NCBI RefSeq assembly: GCF_022113815.1
Contig: NZ_SGOM01000002.1
Span: forward strand, 402,797-466,796
Direction: 5' to 3'
Length of the DNA: 64,000 nt
From: Vibrio cincinnatiensis
GTDB taxonomy: Bacteria; Pseudomonadota; Gammaproteobacteria; Enterobacterales; Vibrionaceae
The translations under genes and the position numbers were made by a program. Positions 1 through 8,038 of the stretch are shown piece after piece. The notes below the pieces were generated by a model. That model searched no databases. It had not been told where the DNA came from and worked only from the letters and a program-made list of their open reading frames with translations. Numbering within the stretch: position 1 is the first letter of the stretch; each line of letters starts with the position of its first letter.

Positions 1-675
1 TTGGTAGCGATTCGTCGCACCAAGCTTTTTACAGGCATTGGCAATATGAAATTTTACCGTACGTTCAGAGGTATTGATGATCTGGGCGATTTCCCAAGCA
101 CTTTTCCCCTCTGCAGCCCAGCTTAAGCATTGGTGCTCTCGTTCGGTGAGCTTGGCTTTAGGTTGGGCATCTTTGTGGCAACGCGTAATATTATCAATAT
201 TTTGTGAAAGCAATGGAATGATCAACTGAGAAGTTTGAATAGCTTGAGCATTCAGTGCGTAGTGATGGGTATCTGAAGTGGCAAAGCTAAGCATACCAAA
301 TTCACCTCTTAGCCCATGAACAGGGATCGAAAAGCCTTCTTTGAGTCCATTGATTTTCGCTTCTTCAAAAATAATACGACTATGTGGATTTTGAGCTCGC
401 ACTTGTGACCATTGAATAGGAAGAAAATGGTTCATGCTATAAGTCACGATAGGATCGATGAGCATGAATTCTGACTCATCATATTGCTGGCGCCAACACG
501 AAGGGTAATTGTCGGTAATGAGGGTCTCACTTTTCGTTAAGCTGGTTTGTAGGGAGAGCCCAAATAAGAAATATTCATGATCAATGAGGTTATTTAGTTG
601 GAGTAAGGTCTGCTCAAGATGTTGATGAGTCGTGATGCTCTGATTTTCTTGGATAAGGCGAAGAATCTTTTGCAT
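1..675 (-). CDS. LuxR-family quorum-sensing-type regulator (3' end outside window)
   Basis: The reverse strand reads open for 225 codons from an ATG at 675 and runs off the window's left edge. The first ~165 residues look like an acyl-homoserine-lactone-binding domain: a Trp/Tyr pair (CWRQQYDESEF), the Asp-Pro of LIDPIV, a second Trp (PIQW) and a Gly in GEFGM fall where the family's conserved ligand-pocket residues sit. From about residue 175 a LuxR-type HTH begins (LTEREHQCLSWAAEGKSAWE, then TVKFHIANA). Family members are about 240-250 residues, so roughly 15-25 are missing. No luxI-type synthase lies within view, so it may be an orphan receptor; the neighbour beyond the edge is unknown. Confidence 0.85.
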   Translation of the reverse strand, partial: MQKILRLIQENQSITTHQHLEQTLLQLNNLIDHEYFLFGLSLQTSLTKSETLITDNYPSCWRQQYDESEFMLIDPIVTYSMNHFLPIQWSQVRAQNPHSRIIFEEAKINGLKEGFSIPVHGLRGEFGMLSFATSDTHHYALNAQAIQTSQLIIPLLSQNIDNITRCHKDAQPKAKLTEREHQCLSWAAEGKSAWEIAQIINTSERTVKFHIANACKKLGATNRYQ

Positions 676-739
676 TAAACTTGGTCTGTCAGGGTGGGCT
701 GGTGTATTGATACTATACCGAAATAATTTTCATATAATG

Positions 740-785
740 AAATAGTTACTAAATTTAAGTTTAGTTGAATATTTAGTAACTATTT
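740..785. repeat. Perfect 15-bp inverted repeat between the LuxR-type gene and glpR
   Basis: Arms AAATAGTTACTAAAT (740-754) and its exact reverse complement (771-785) are separated by 16 bases. The element lies upstream of the LuxR-type gene and downstream of glpR. Both arms are AT-rich and neither side carries a good U-tract, so an operator is as plausible as a transcription terminator. Confidence 0.6.
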
Positions 786-824
786 TGTGTGTAAATTGAT
801 CAATAAAATAAAAATGGGTAGCTT

Positions 825-1595
825 TTAAAGGGCAACTTGAATTGTAACCTCATTTTCTTGGGCGAAAGATTCAATCTCTTTTGGCGGTGGTTGATCGGTG
901 ATCACCAAATCAATATCAGCAAGTGTTCCCAGCTTAACCATGGCATTACGGCCAAATTTACTGTGGTCGACGCCTAAATAAACACAGCGGCTATTCTCAA
1001 TAATGGCACGTTTAACCCGTACCTCATGATAATCAAAGTCAAGTAATGAACCATCGTAATCAATACCACTGATCCCTAAAATCCCGAAATCGAGCCGGAA
1101 CTGAGAAATAAAATCTAATGTCGCTTCACCGGTAACTCCCCCATCTTTGTTGCGTACCTCTCCTCCTGCGAGAATAATACTAAAATCGGGTTTTCCCATG
1201 AGGATGGTTGCAACGTTGATGTTATTGGTCACAATTCGTAACTGATGGTGTTCGGCCATCAATGCTTTAGCTATCGCCTCTGGGGTTGTGCCAATATCAA
1301 TGAAAAGGGTTGCACCATCTGGAATATGTTTGACTAAAGCGGCAGCAATGGTTTCTTTTTCTGTCTGTAAAGTCACTTGACGCGTGTGATACGACGAATT
1401 TTCAGAGCTAGTTGCAATGGTTGCTCTGCCATGATTTCGTCGTAATTTATTGGCATCGGCCAATTCGTTAAGATCTCGGCGGATGGTTTGTGGGCTCACG
1501 TTAAACCGTTCGACCAACTCTTCCGTGCTAACAAAACCTTGAGTTTGAACAAGCTCAATAATTTCTTGGTGGCGTTTAACCGCTTTCACTGGCAT
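825..1595 (-). CDS. glpR: Glycerol-3-phosphate regulon repressor GlpR (DeoR family)
   Basis: DeoR-type repressor, expected to bind glp operators and be released by glycerol 3-phosphate. The N-terminal HTH (GFVSTEELVERFNVSPQTIR) and the sugar-phosphate sensor segments TLFIDIGTTPEA, TNNINVA, ILAGGEVR, GEATLDFISQFRLDFG and DHSKFGRNAMV match Escherichia coli GlpR almost word for word. The frame is open back to a TTG at 1634, but homology places the start near the ATG at 1595; an ATG at 1607 is the alternative, and neither has an ideal ribosome site. Length is about 256 residues, as expected. No glpFKD genes are adjacent, so it would act in trans. Confidence 0.92.
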   Translation of the reverse strand: MPVKAVKRHQEIIELVQTQGFVSTEELVERFNVSPQTIRRDLNELADANKLRRNHGRATIATSSENSSYHTRQVTLQTEKETIAAALVKHIPDGATLFIDIGTTPEAIAKALMAEHHQLRIVTNNINVATILMGKPDFSIILAGGEVRNKDGGVTGEATLDFISQFRLDFGILGISGIDYDGSLLDFDYHEVRVKRAIIENSRCVYLGVDHSKFGRNAMVKLGTLADIDLVITDQPPPKEIESFAQENEVTIQVAL

Positions 1596-1763
1596 ATCCT
1601 TATACATTGAAGTGTTATACCTAAGAAATTTCAACTTTCATCTAAAGAGACATCTTGAGGTCACTTGAGCATACAAGTGTACGGTTTACTCAATAAAATT
1701 CAATGAATTCGTTCGTTTTAAGCTTCGTTTCAGACAAAACGAACATGAAACCAATAAGGGATA

Positions 1764-2666
1764 TTAAAGTGGTGAAGCTTTTTCTATCGGTTTTAATATC
1801 ACTCGTCGGCGAATTTTTATTTGCGATAAAATCACGCCACTAATCACCATTAAGCCTCCGAACAAATGGTAGACATGTATTTGTTCACCCAACAAGGTTG
1901 CTGCTAAAGTGAGGGCGACCACAGGCAATAAATTCATAAACATGGCAGAAGAGTCTGCGCCAATCGCATCAATGGCTTTGATCCACATCCAAGGCGCCAG
2001 CAATGAAGCCGCCATACCGGCATATGTAATCAGAACCCAGGAGCCTTTCGTTGGAAGCAAATGCTCACTGGTTAACCAGAGCGGGGTGAGCATAATCACC
2101 GCACACACCCCTTGTAAGTAGATCAACGTCCAACTGCTAAAAGGCATTTTCCAGCGTTTGAGTAACACGCAATAAAGCGCGTAAACGAGAGCAGCAAGCA
2201 CCATCAATCCATCGCCTTGAGTGATGGGTTGATGAAAGAAAAATAGCATATCGCCTTGTCCAAGCATGAAAGCTAACCCAAGTAATGAAAGGATACCGCC
2301 AGCAATACTCAACCCAGAGATAGATTTACGTAATAAAGGTACGCTAATAAACACGCTCAGTAAGGGAACGAGAGAAGTGATTAACGACATATTCGAGGCT
2401 GTGGTGGTTAACCCTGCGTAGTAACCTAATGATTGGTTAAGTACCATTCCTAGCAGAGCTAAGCAGGCCAGTTTGGGTAAATAGGGTTTGATTTGGTGGC
2501 GCTGTTTGAGCACGCTGGGTAAACAAAATGGACTTAAAATCAACATCGCAATAAACCAGCGGTAAAAACTCATGGCGCTGGGTTCAATCACACTGGCGGC
2601 CAACTTATTAACAATGGAGTTGCCTCCCCAAATCAGCACAGTAAACAAAGGAAGTAAATAAATCAT
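1764..2666 (-). CDS. EamA/DMT-family drug/metabolite exporter
   Basis: Inner-membrane transporter of about 300 residues with two EamA halves. The opening segment (LFTVLIWGGNSIVNKLAA) is typical of the family, and about ten hydrophobic helices can be traced. The second half repeats the pattern from the GDGLMVLAALVYALY segment. The start is taken at the ATG at 2666, because upstream reading would run through the divergent promoter and the AraC gene. The gene is divergent from an AraC regulator that probably controls it. The substrate cannot be told from sequence; small metabolites or amino acids are usual for the family. Confidence 0.85.
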   Translation of the reverse strand: MIYLLPLFTVLIWGGNSIVNKLAASVIEPSAMSFYRWFIAMLILSPFCLPSVLKQRHQIKPYLPKLACLALLGMVLNQSLGYYAGLTTTASNMSLITSLVPLLSVFISVPLLRKSISGLSIAGGILSLLGLAFMLGQGDMLFFFHQPITQGDGLMVLAALVYALYCVLLKRWKMPFSSWTLIYLQGVCAVIMLTPLWLTSEHLLPTKGSWVLITYAGMAASLLAPWMWIKAIDAIGADSSAMFMNLLPVVALTLAATLLGEQIHVYHLFGGLMVISGVILSQIKIRRRVILKPIEKASPL

Positions 2667-2705
2667 CGGTGCCTCATTGCCAGTTAAGTATTGGCGGTAG
2701 TGTGA

Positions 2706-2740
2706 CAGGTCTATATAATTATATATATCTTTAAAAAGAC
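2706..2740. promoter_or_regulatory. AT-rich divergent control region with short palindrome
   Basis: The gap between the divergent exporter and AraC genes holds a run of TA steps including the self-complementary block ATATAATTATAT. This is where the AraC-type regulator would be expected to bind and where -10 boxes for both genes may lie. Assignment rests on position and symmetry only. Confidence 0.3.
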
Positions 2741-2767
2741 ACTTTGAGCGATAGGAAGACAAGTTTG

Positions 2768-3553
2768 ATGAAGCCAGCGAGAAACCTTCACCCCTCATTA
2801 TCAATCGAACGTGCACCATCTGATGTATTTATGAATTTTGAAGCTTTTCTTTCTAATACTGAAACTCGGGAGCACAGCCATCATTGGGGTCAAGTACAGT
2901 TAATCTCGGGGGGGATTTTAGAAATGGAAGCCGAAGATACGCGGTTTTTAGCGCCGCCTCATTTAGCGATTTGGGTGCCAGCGGGTATTCGTCATAAAAG
3001 TTATAACCGCCGGCCGCTGGAGTACTGTTCTCTCAATATTGCAACTGAGATGACTCAAGCGTTTCCGAATAAAACCAGCCTTATCAAAGTGACACCGATT
3101 GTGTCGGCGATTATTGATGATTTTCGTCAACGTGAAGTGAGCATTGCTCAGAGTGTGGAGGATAAGCGTTTGGTGCAAGTGTTATTAGATCAATTAGCCA
3201 CCCAAGAGACTCAGCATCATTTCTTACCGACCAGCACCCATAAATATTTATCCCCCATATTGAAGGCGATAGAAGAAACGCCAACGGATGAAACCAGTTT
3301 ATCGGAATGGGCACAAAGGATTCATACCACAGAAAGAACCCTTGCTCGTTATTGTCAAACCGAACTGGGAATGAGCTTTACCGAGTGGCGGTTACGTGTG
3401 CGTTATCTTTATTCGATGGAATTGCTACGGCATGGACATTCGGTGAAAGAAGTGGCATTAACTCTGGGCTATAACCAAGCCAGTCCGTTCATTACCATGT
3501 TTAAAAAATACTCCGGCCAAACGCCGGAGCAGTATAAAAACCGTTTGTTATAA
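2768..3553 (+). CDS. AraC-family regulator with N-terminal cupin, divergent from exporter
   Basis: About 261 residues. The N-terminal half is a cupin sensor (HSHHWGQVQLISGGILEMEA, then PPHLAIWVPAGIRHKSYNRR); the C-terminal ~100 residues form two HTH motifs, ending in GYNQASPFITMFKKYSGQTP. This arrangement matches AraC regulators such as E. coli NimR, which control a neighbouring exporter. The ATG at 2768 is preferred over a TTG at 2744 because AGGAAG lies about eight bases upstream. Divergence from the EamA exporter suggests local control; the inducer is unknown. Confidence 0.88.
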   Translation: MKPARNLHPSLSIERAPSDVFMNFEAFLSNTETREHSHHWGQVQLISGGILEMEAEDTRFLAPPHLAIWVPAGIRHKSYNRRPLEYCSLNIATEMTQAFPNKTSLIKVTPIVSAIIDDFRQREVSIAQSVEDKRLVQVLLDQLATQETQHHFLPTSTHKYLSPILKAIEETPTDETSLSEWAQRIHTTERTLARYCQTELGMSFTEWRLRVRYLYSMELLRHGHSVKEVALTLGYNQASPFITMFKKYSGQTPEQYKNRLL

Positions 3554-3575
3554 CTTGTGGGTAGGGTATATCAAT

Positions 3576-3601
3576 CGTTAAATAAAGGGAGTTATTTAAC
3601 G
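3576..3601. repeat. AT-rich 10-bp inverted repeat between convergent genes
   Basis: Arms CGTTAAATAA (3576-3585) and TTATTTAACG (3592-3601) flank a six-base loop and overlap the pyrC stop codon. The hairpin sits between the convergent AraC gene and pyrC and may end transcription, but it lacks a GC core and a T-tract. Confidence 0.45.
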
Positions 3602-4620
3602 ACCCACTGCACTGTTTCACCTGCACGAATAGGTGTTACTATCTCTTTCCCAAATGGCAAAGAAGCAGGCACATTCCAAGCTTCTTTGATGAGTGTGACG
3701 GTATCGCTATTACGTGGTAGCCCATAAAAATCAGGTCCATTATGACAAGCAAATGCGGCCAAGTTGTCTAGTTTTCCTGCCTTTTCAAATACTTCTGCAT
3801 AAAGCTCTAAGGCCGCATGTGCGGTGTAAGAGCCTGCACAACCACAAGCGGCTTCTTTATTGCCTTTTGCGTGGGGGGCTGAGTCGGTCCCTAAGAAAAA
3901 TTTTTTATTGCCGGAGGTGGCTGCGGTAATCAACGCATCTTGGTGAGTGGCACGTTTGAGGATCGGTAAGCAATAAAAATGCGGGCGAATACCGCCAACT
4001 AACATATGGTTTCGATTAAAGAGTAGGTGATGTGCGGTGATGGTTGCCGCGAGATTTTCACCCGCATTTTTGACAAAGTTAACGGCTTCGGCGGTGGTGA
4101 TGTGTTCTAACACTATCTTTAACTTTGGAAAATCTTGCACGATAGGGGCTAACACCGTTTCTAAGAAGGTTTTTTCTCGGTCAAAGATATCGACATTGTG
4201 CGTGGTCACTTCCCCATGAATCAAGAGCAGCAGCCCTTCTTCTTGCATGGCTTGTAAAACTGGATAAATATTTTTGGGGTCGGTAACGCCGGAATCTGAA
4301 TTGGTGGTTGCACCTGCTGGGTACAACTTTGCCGCCACAATTGCTCCTGAAGCTTTGGCGCTACGAATTTCTTTAACTGAAGTGTTGTCTGTTAAATAAA
4401 GCGTCATTAATGGTTCAAAATGAGCCTGAGGTTTTGCCGCCATAATGCGTTCACGATAGGCCAGCGCCATTTCTGTGGTGGTGACGGGTGGGACGGTATT
4501 GGGCATGATCAAAGCTCGCCCATTGTAACGGCTAATATCACGTACCGTATCGGTTAGAACCTCGCCATCACGCAGATGAACATGCCAATCGTCAGGACGA
4601 GTGATCGTAAGTGTTGTCAT
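3592..4620 (-). CDS. pyrC: Dihydroorotase PyrC
   Basis: Catalyses reversible cyclisation of carbamoyl-aspartate to dihydroorotate in de novo pyrimidine synthesis; cytosolic dimer. The metal-binding HVHLRDG motif is near residue 15, the lysine that becomes carboxylated lies in [13 protein letters not shown] (~100), LIHGEVT and LEHITT supply histidines, and [11 protein letters not shown] supplies the catalytic Asp. The length of 342 residues fits class II enzymes (E. coli 348). The ATG at 4620 is preferred over the longer frame because GGGAG precedes it at good spacing and the protein begins like its homologues. Confidence 0.97.
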   Translation of the reverse strand: MTTLTITRPDDWHVHLRDGEVLTDTVRDISRYNGRALIMPNTVPPVTTTEMALAYRERIMAAKPQAHFEPLMTLYLTDNTSVKEIRSAKASGAIVAAKLYPAGATTNSDSGVTDPKNIYPVLQAMQEEGLLLLIHGEVTTHNVDIFDREKTFLETVLAPIVQDFPKLKIVLEHITTAEAVNFVKNAGENLAATITAHHLLFNRNHMLVGGIRPHFYCLPILKRATHQDALITAATSGNKKFFLGTDSAPHAKGNKEAACGCAGSYTAHAALELYAEVFEKAGKLDNLAAFACHNGPDFYGLPRNSDTVTLIKEAWNVPASLPFGKEIVTPIRAGETVQWVVK

Positions 4621-4680
4621 GAATTGCTCCCACCATGGATAAGTTGAATGATTGGAGCCTAAACCTGGCCGTTTCATATG

Positions 4681-4696
4681 ACGCAAACGGTTCCGT
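4681..4696. promoter_or_regulatory. PurR-like operator upstream of pyrC
   Basis: ACGCAAACGGTTCCGT matches the PurR consensus ACGCAAACGTTTTCGT at 14 of 16 positions and lies about 60-75 bases upstream of the pyrC start. E. coli pyrC is a known PurR target, so the site suggests conserved cross-control of pyrimidine synthesis by purines. Confidence 0.6.
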
Positions 4697-4859
4697 TTAG
4701 GCGACAGGATGATAGAGGAAAAACGGCACAATATCATCCTTTTCTTGAAACCAGAGAAGTCAGAAGGTACTTAATGAGCTTATTGGGGCGATGATGGAAT
4801 CTTGCTTCATTTGTTTTACTATAGCCAGTGCAGAGAATAATAATGAATAAGGAATTGTC

Positions 4860-6074
4860 ATGTCGTCCGCTCTACTTTCAAAAATTTCGCTCTATCCCGT
4901 AAAGTCCATTGGTGGATTGTCTCTTTCCAGTGCTTGGGTTGAAAAACAAGGTTTGTTGTTTGATCGCCGCTTTATGCTGGCTTTTGCTGATGGCGGAATG
5001 GTGACGGCGAGAAAGTACCCCTCCATGGTTAACATTCGTTCTGTATTGACGCCGGATGGTCTGATATTTTCAGCCCCCAATAGGCCATCATTAAAGGTTT
5101 GTTACCAGACATTTAAAATGCAGCCAACCCAAGCTCAAGTATGGAAAGACAGTTTTACTGCTTATACCACCACCGACGAAGCCTGTGATTGGTTTAGTGC
5201 TGTACTGGGCAGGCGTGTTGAGTTGTTGTTCACTGGAGAGCAGTCTAATCGCGTACGTGAAAAAGTGGGGAGTAATGTCAGTTTTGCGGATGGTTATCCT
5301 GTTTTAGTGATCAGTCAAAGCTCATTAGATGAGCTGAATCGTCGGAGCTCTGAAACGCACAGTATGGATCAGTTTCGAACCAATTTGGTCGTTTCCGGAA
5401 CGGAACCTTTTGCTGAAGATGGTTGGAAGCGTATTCGAATTGGGGAAGTAGAATTTGAAGCAGTAAAACCTTGTGAACGCTGTATTCTGACCACGGTAGA
5501 TGTAGAGAAAGGCGCGTTTCGGGCATCGAAAGAGCCTTTGCAAACATTGTCTCAGTTTCGTGCCAATGAACAGGGTGGGGTGTTTTTCGGTCAAAACTTG
5601 ATTGCCAAAAATGAAGGTATGATTCATGTTGGCGATGAAATAGAAGTGCTGGAATATAAAGAGAAAGAAGTGTATGTCGATCATGGGCAGGTACGGCTCG
5701 GTACAGAGCGTGAAACAACGGCCAAGAATTTATTGTTAAAACAAGGGCTGCAAGAAAAAAAGAGGTATCATCAGGAGGAATTTGGAGTGACACAATGGGT
5801 CAGCAAAGCGTATAAAACTCTGAAAATTAGTCTGGATGGGCACGTTTTTCAAGGGAATAACCAATCCAGTTTACTTGAACAAGCCGAAGCTGCTGGAATA
5901 TCGATGGCAAATAGTTGTCGAGCTGGATTTTGTGGTGCTTGTAAAGTCACCGTGGCGTCAGGCAAGGTCTCTTACCCCGAACTTCCGGCATTACTAGAAG
6001 AGGAACGGTATCTAGGGAAAGCTTTGGCGTGTAGTTGCATACCAGAAACGGACATCGAAGTGGTCAGCGACTAG
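4860..6074 (+). CDS. MOSC-domain molybdenum-cofactor protein with C-terminal 2Fe-2S ferredoxin (YcbX-like)
   Basis: 404 residues: an N-terminal MOSC beta-barrel domain (from ISLYPVKSIGGL), a MOSC domain with the cofactor-ligand cysteine in KPCERCILTTVD (~205), and a C-terminal plant-type ferredoxin with CRAGFCGACKV and a last Cys pair in ALACSC. Order and length agree with E. coli YcbX (369), which reduces N-hydroxylated base analogues using Moco. The ATG at 4860 follows AAGGA. It stands alone and converges on the acyltransferase gene. The role of detoxifying N-hydroxylated compounds is inferred from the family. Confidence 0.85.
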   Translation: MSSALLSKISLYPVKSIGGLSLSSAWVEKQGLLFDRRFMLAFADGGMVTARKYPSMVNIRSVLTPDGLIFSAPNRPSLKVCYQTFKMQPTQAQVWKDSFTAYTTTDEACDWFSAVLGRRVELLFTGEQSNRVREKVGSNVSFADGYPVLVISQSSLDELNRRSSETHSMDQFRTNLVVSGTEPFAEDGWKRIRIGEVEFEAVKPCERCILTTVDVEKGAFRASKEPLQTLSQFRANEQGGVFFGQNLIAKNEGMIHVGDEIEVLEYKEKEVYVDHGQVRLGTERETTAKNLLLKQGLQEKKRYHQEEFGVTQWVSKAYKTLKISLDGHVFQGNNQSSLLEQAEAAGISMANSCRAGFCGACKVTVASGKVSYPELPALLEEERYLGKALACSCIPETDIEVVSD

Positions 6075-6093
6075 GCGCGATGGTTGATGTCAC

Positions 6094-6135
6094 TTTTACC
6101 TGAAGAGCCAGTGTTAACGGCTCTTCAGGTGAAAA
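6094..6135. repeat. Long inverted repeat between convergent genes, no U-tract
   Basis: Arms at 6098-6109 and 6119-6130 are perfect over 12 bp, with a further T/A flank pairing after one mismatch. In both directions the bases after the stem are A-rich rather than T-rich, so it is not a standard intrinsic terminator although its convergent position suggests that role. Confidence 0.5.
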
Positions 6136-6139
6136 TAGA

Positions 6140-7246
6140 TTAAGCTTTATTACGGACGGGATTTGCATAGCTATCCAGCAAATAGCGATGAGCGCCTTCA
6201 GGTAAGTGCTGTAACTTCTCGGTAAGTTGTGCTTGGTGCTGGGCGGTGATGCCTTCGTTATCCATTTGTGCTGCAAGGTAATTGATGGGATAGAGGCGGT
6301 AATGATGGTGGATTTGTCGATCAATTTCTTTAGCTAACAATTCCGGTGTGCTAAAGGGTTCACTAATCACATCACCGAAAGCGACATGAACACGACCTTT
6401 TTCACCAACAATACCTTGAATGATACTTTCTATATCTTCAAATTCGCCTTTCTGATATTGACCATGTGTGGCTTTCTCATACAGTTCACGAGCTTTCGCC
6501 ACATCGCAAGGGTCATTTTCATAAGAGATTGAAACAGGAACAATCTTTAACGATTGAATATAATCGGCAAACTCAATTTTTTGTTTACGGCCTTCGACAT
6601 GAAACATTTTTAAAATAGCGGCATCCGTAAAATCATTCCCATCTTTGGCGCGCCCTTCTTTTTGTGCAATCCAGATAGAATTACCAGTATCCAATGAGTG
6701 CTTGATATAGGCTGAGAGCGTGCTGAGCGCTTTCATCATTTCGCGTGGGCCTTTCGCGGAGCGTTTGACAATAAAGCTTTTATTCAAGCGCATTAATTCC
6801 GTTGCACAGGGTTTTTTAAGTAAATTATCGCCAATCGCAATCCGCACCGTTCTGTGACCATTGGTGTGCAGGCCGTAGTTGACCAGTGCGGGGTCCATAG
6901 CGATATCTCGGTGATTAGAGATAAACAGGTATGAGGTGTTTTTATCTAGTTTATCTAACCCACTATAAGTAACCCCTTGAGTCGTGTGCGCTAATGTCTG
7001 GTCAAGATACTTTTTTACTTCCAGTTGAATCGCTTCAATGGAAGTCAGTTTGGCCCATTTAAATTTAAGATAAATCTTGACGATTGGCACCATGAGAGGT
7101 TTTAGCCAAGCCGGTTGACGAGCGAAGCGATGCTGTAAAATCGCGGAAATAAATTCTTCATCATTGATTAAACGCTCAATGGCTGCGGGAATTTCCTCGT
7201 CATTGTAAGGACGAATATCAATATAGGGATCGTTTGTTGAAGTCAT
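6140..7246 (-). CDS. PlsC-like glycerolipid acyltransferase
   Basis: Cytoplasmic-face acyltransferase of about 368 residues, likely acting on glycerol-3-phosphate or a lysophospholipid. The catalytic block reads FISNHRDIAMD, with His and Asp separated by five residues as in this proteobacterial subfamily, where classical PlsC has four. Further family blocks follow: KSFIVKRS, SIWIAQKEGRAKDGN (the EGT-like substrate block) and KIVPVSISYE. No clear transmembrane helix is seen. The ATG at 7246 is used; an ATG at 7258 is equally possible, since neither has a clear ribosome site. Confidence 0.78.
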   Translation of the reverse strand: MTSTNDPYIDIRPYNDEEIPAAIERLINDEEFISAILQHRFARQPAWLKPLMVPIVKIYLKFKWAKLTSIEAIQLEVKKYLDQTLAHTTQGVTYSGLDKLDKNTSYLFISNHRDIAMDPALVNYGLHTNGHRTVRIAIGDNLLKKPCATELMRLNKSFIVKRSAKGPREMMKALSTLSAYIKHSLDTGNSIWIAQKEGRAKDGNDFTDAAILKMFHVEGRKQKIEFADYIQSLKIVPVSISYENDPCDVAKARELYEKATHGQYQKGEFEDIESIIQGIVGEKGRVHVAFGDVISEPFSTPELLAKEIDRQIHHHYRLYPINYLAAQMDNEGITAQHQAQLTEKLQHLPEGAHRYLLDSYANPVRNKA

Positions 7247-7424
7247 AGTTTTGTACATCAAATAAAAAGCTGGCTTATTCTACGCATACTAGCGAGTACT
7301 CGCAGCTACCGTTAGCACATAATTTATAAGGTCAGACCAGAATCGGGCTGATAAGGTTCAGTTCAGTTGGCTTTTTTATCGAGAAGCGTTACTCTTAGCG
7401 CCCTCCAATGAGATGAGGCGAATC

Positions 7425-8033
7425 ATGAACTACGCTATTCAGTCAGAAACTTGCTCCTTCCCCTATTTGCAAGTGACGGCGCGAAAACGTGCGATTAAAC
7501 ATAGCTTGATACAAGTGGATCAAGGTTTAGTGCTCTTTAAGCTGGGTAAACAAGAATACGCTATCGAAGCCAATCAAGCACTCTGGATTCCTTTAGATTG
7601 TTTGTCAGCACTCACTTTCTTCCCCAATACTCAGATCACTAAGATTGATTTCTCCGTACGACTACGAGACTCTTTTCCTCGTCAAGCGGGCGTGATTAAA
7701 CATAGCGAGCTTAGTTTAGCGATCATGAATCGATTGCGTGAAAGTGCTGCCAGTGATGCAGTGTATCCTCATTTACACCAAGTTCTAAAATATGAAGTAC
7801 AGAACTTTGAACCCAAACTAAAAATGACGCCTTTAAGTCAAGCTTTGAATTTATGGCATCCGATGCAATCTGGCCATGTTAGTAAAGAGCAGCATGTTGT
7901 TTTGCTGATTCGAGAAGCCGTGAAACGCCGTCTCTCTGGGGGGAAGAAGCAAAGTATTATTGATGAATTATTCAGTGGGCAATGTGAACAGTATCATCAG
8001 TTATGTCAGCTTATTTTGGGGAAGCCTCTGTAA
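7425..8033 (+). CDS. AraC-type sensor-like protein lacking the HTH domain
   Basis: 202 residues. The N-terminal ~95 look like an AraC-family cupin (HSLIQVDQGLVLFKLGKQEY, then ALWIPLDCLSAL). The C-terminal half is helical and ends CQLILGKPL without the two-HTH AraC signature (no GF-x-S-x-x-YFxRxFK-like block). The ATG at 7425 is chosen over 7413 because GAGG lies six bases upstream. It may be a ligand-binding or dimer-forming modulator, or a divergent regulator. It is convergent with the exported repeat protein, only five bases apart. I do not recognise a named gene. Confidence 0.7.
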   Translation: MNYAIQSETCSFPYLQVTARKRAIKHSLIQVDQGLVLFKLGKQEYAIEANQALWIPLDCLSALTFFPNTQITKIDFSVRLRDSFPRQAGVIKHSELSLAIMNRLRESAASDAVYPHLHQVLKYEVQNFEPKLKMTPLSQALNLWHPMQSGHVSKEQHVVLLIREAVKRRLSGGKKQSIIDELFSGQCEQYHQLCQLILGKPL

Positions 8034-8038
8034 ATTAG

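Noticed and set aside
676..824. lux box for the LuxR-type regulator
   Set aside because: The inverted repeat there does not resemble the ACCTGTAGGATCGTACAGGT consensus.
1909..2121. 70-codon + strand frame
   Set aside because: Lies wholly inside the EamA exporter on the other strand and has no ribosome site or motif.
5311..5793. 160-codon reverse frame
   Set aside because: Antisense to the well-supported MOSC-ferredoxin gene; composition rich in His/Phe/Leu as expected for a shadow frame.
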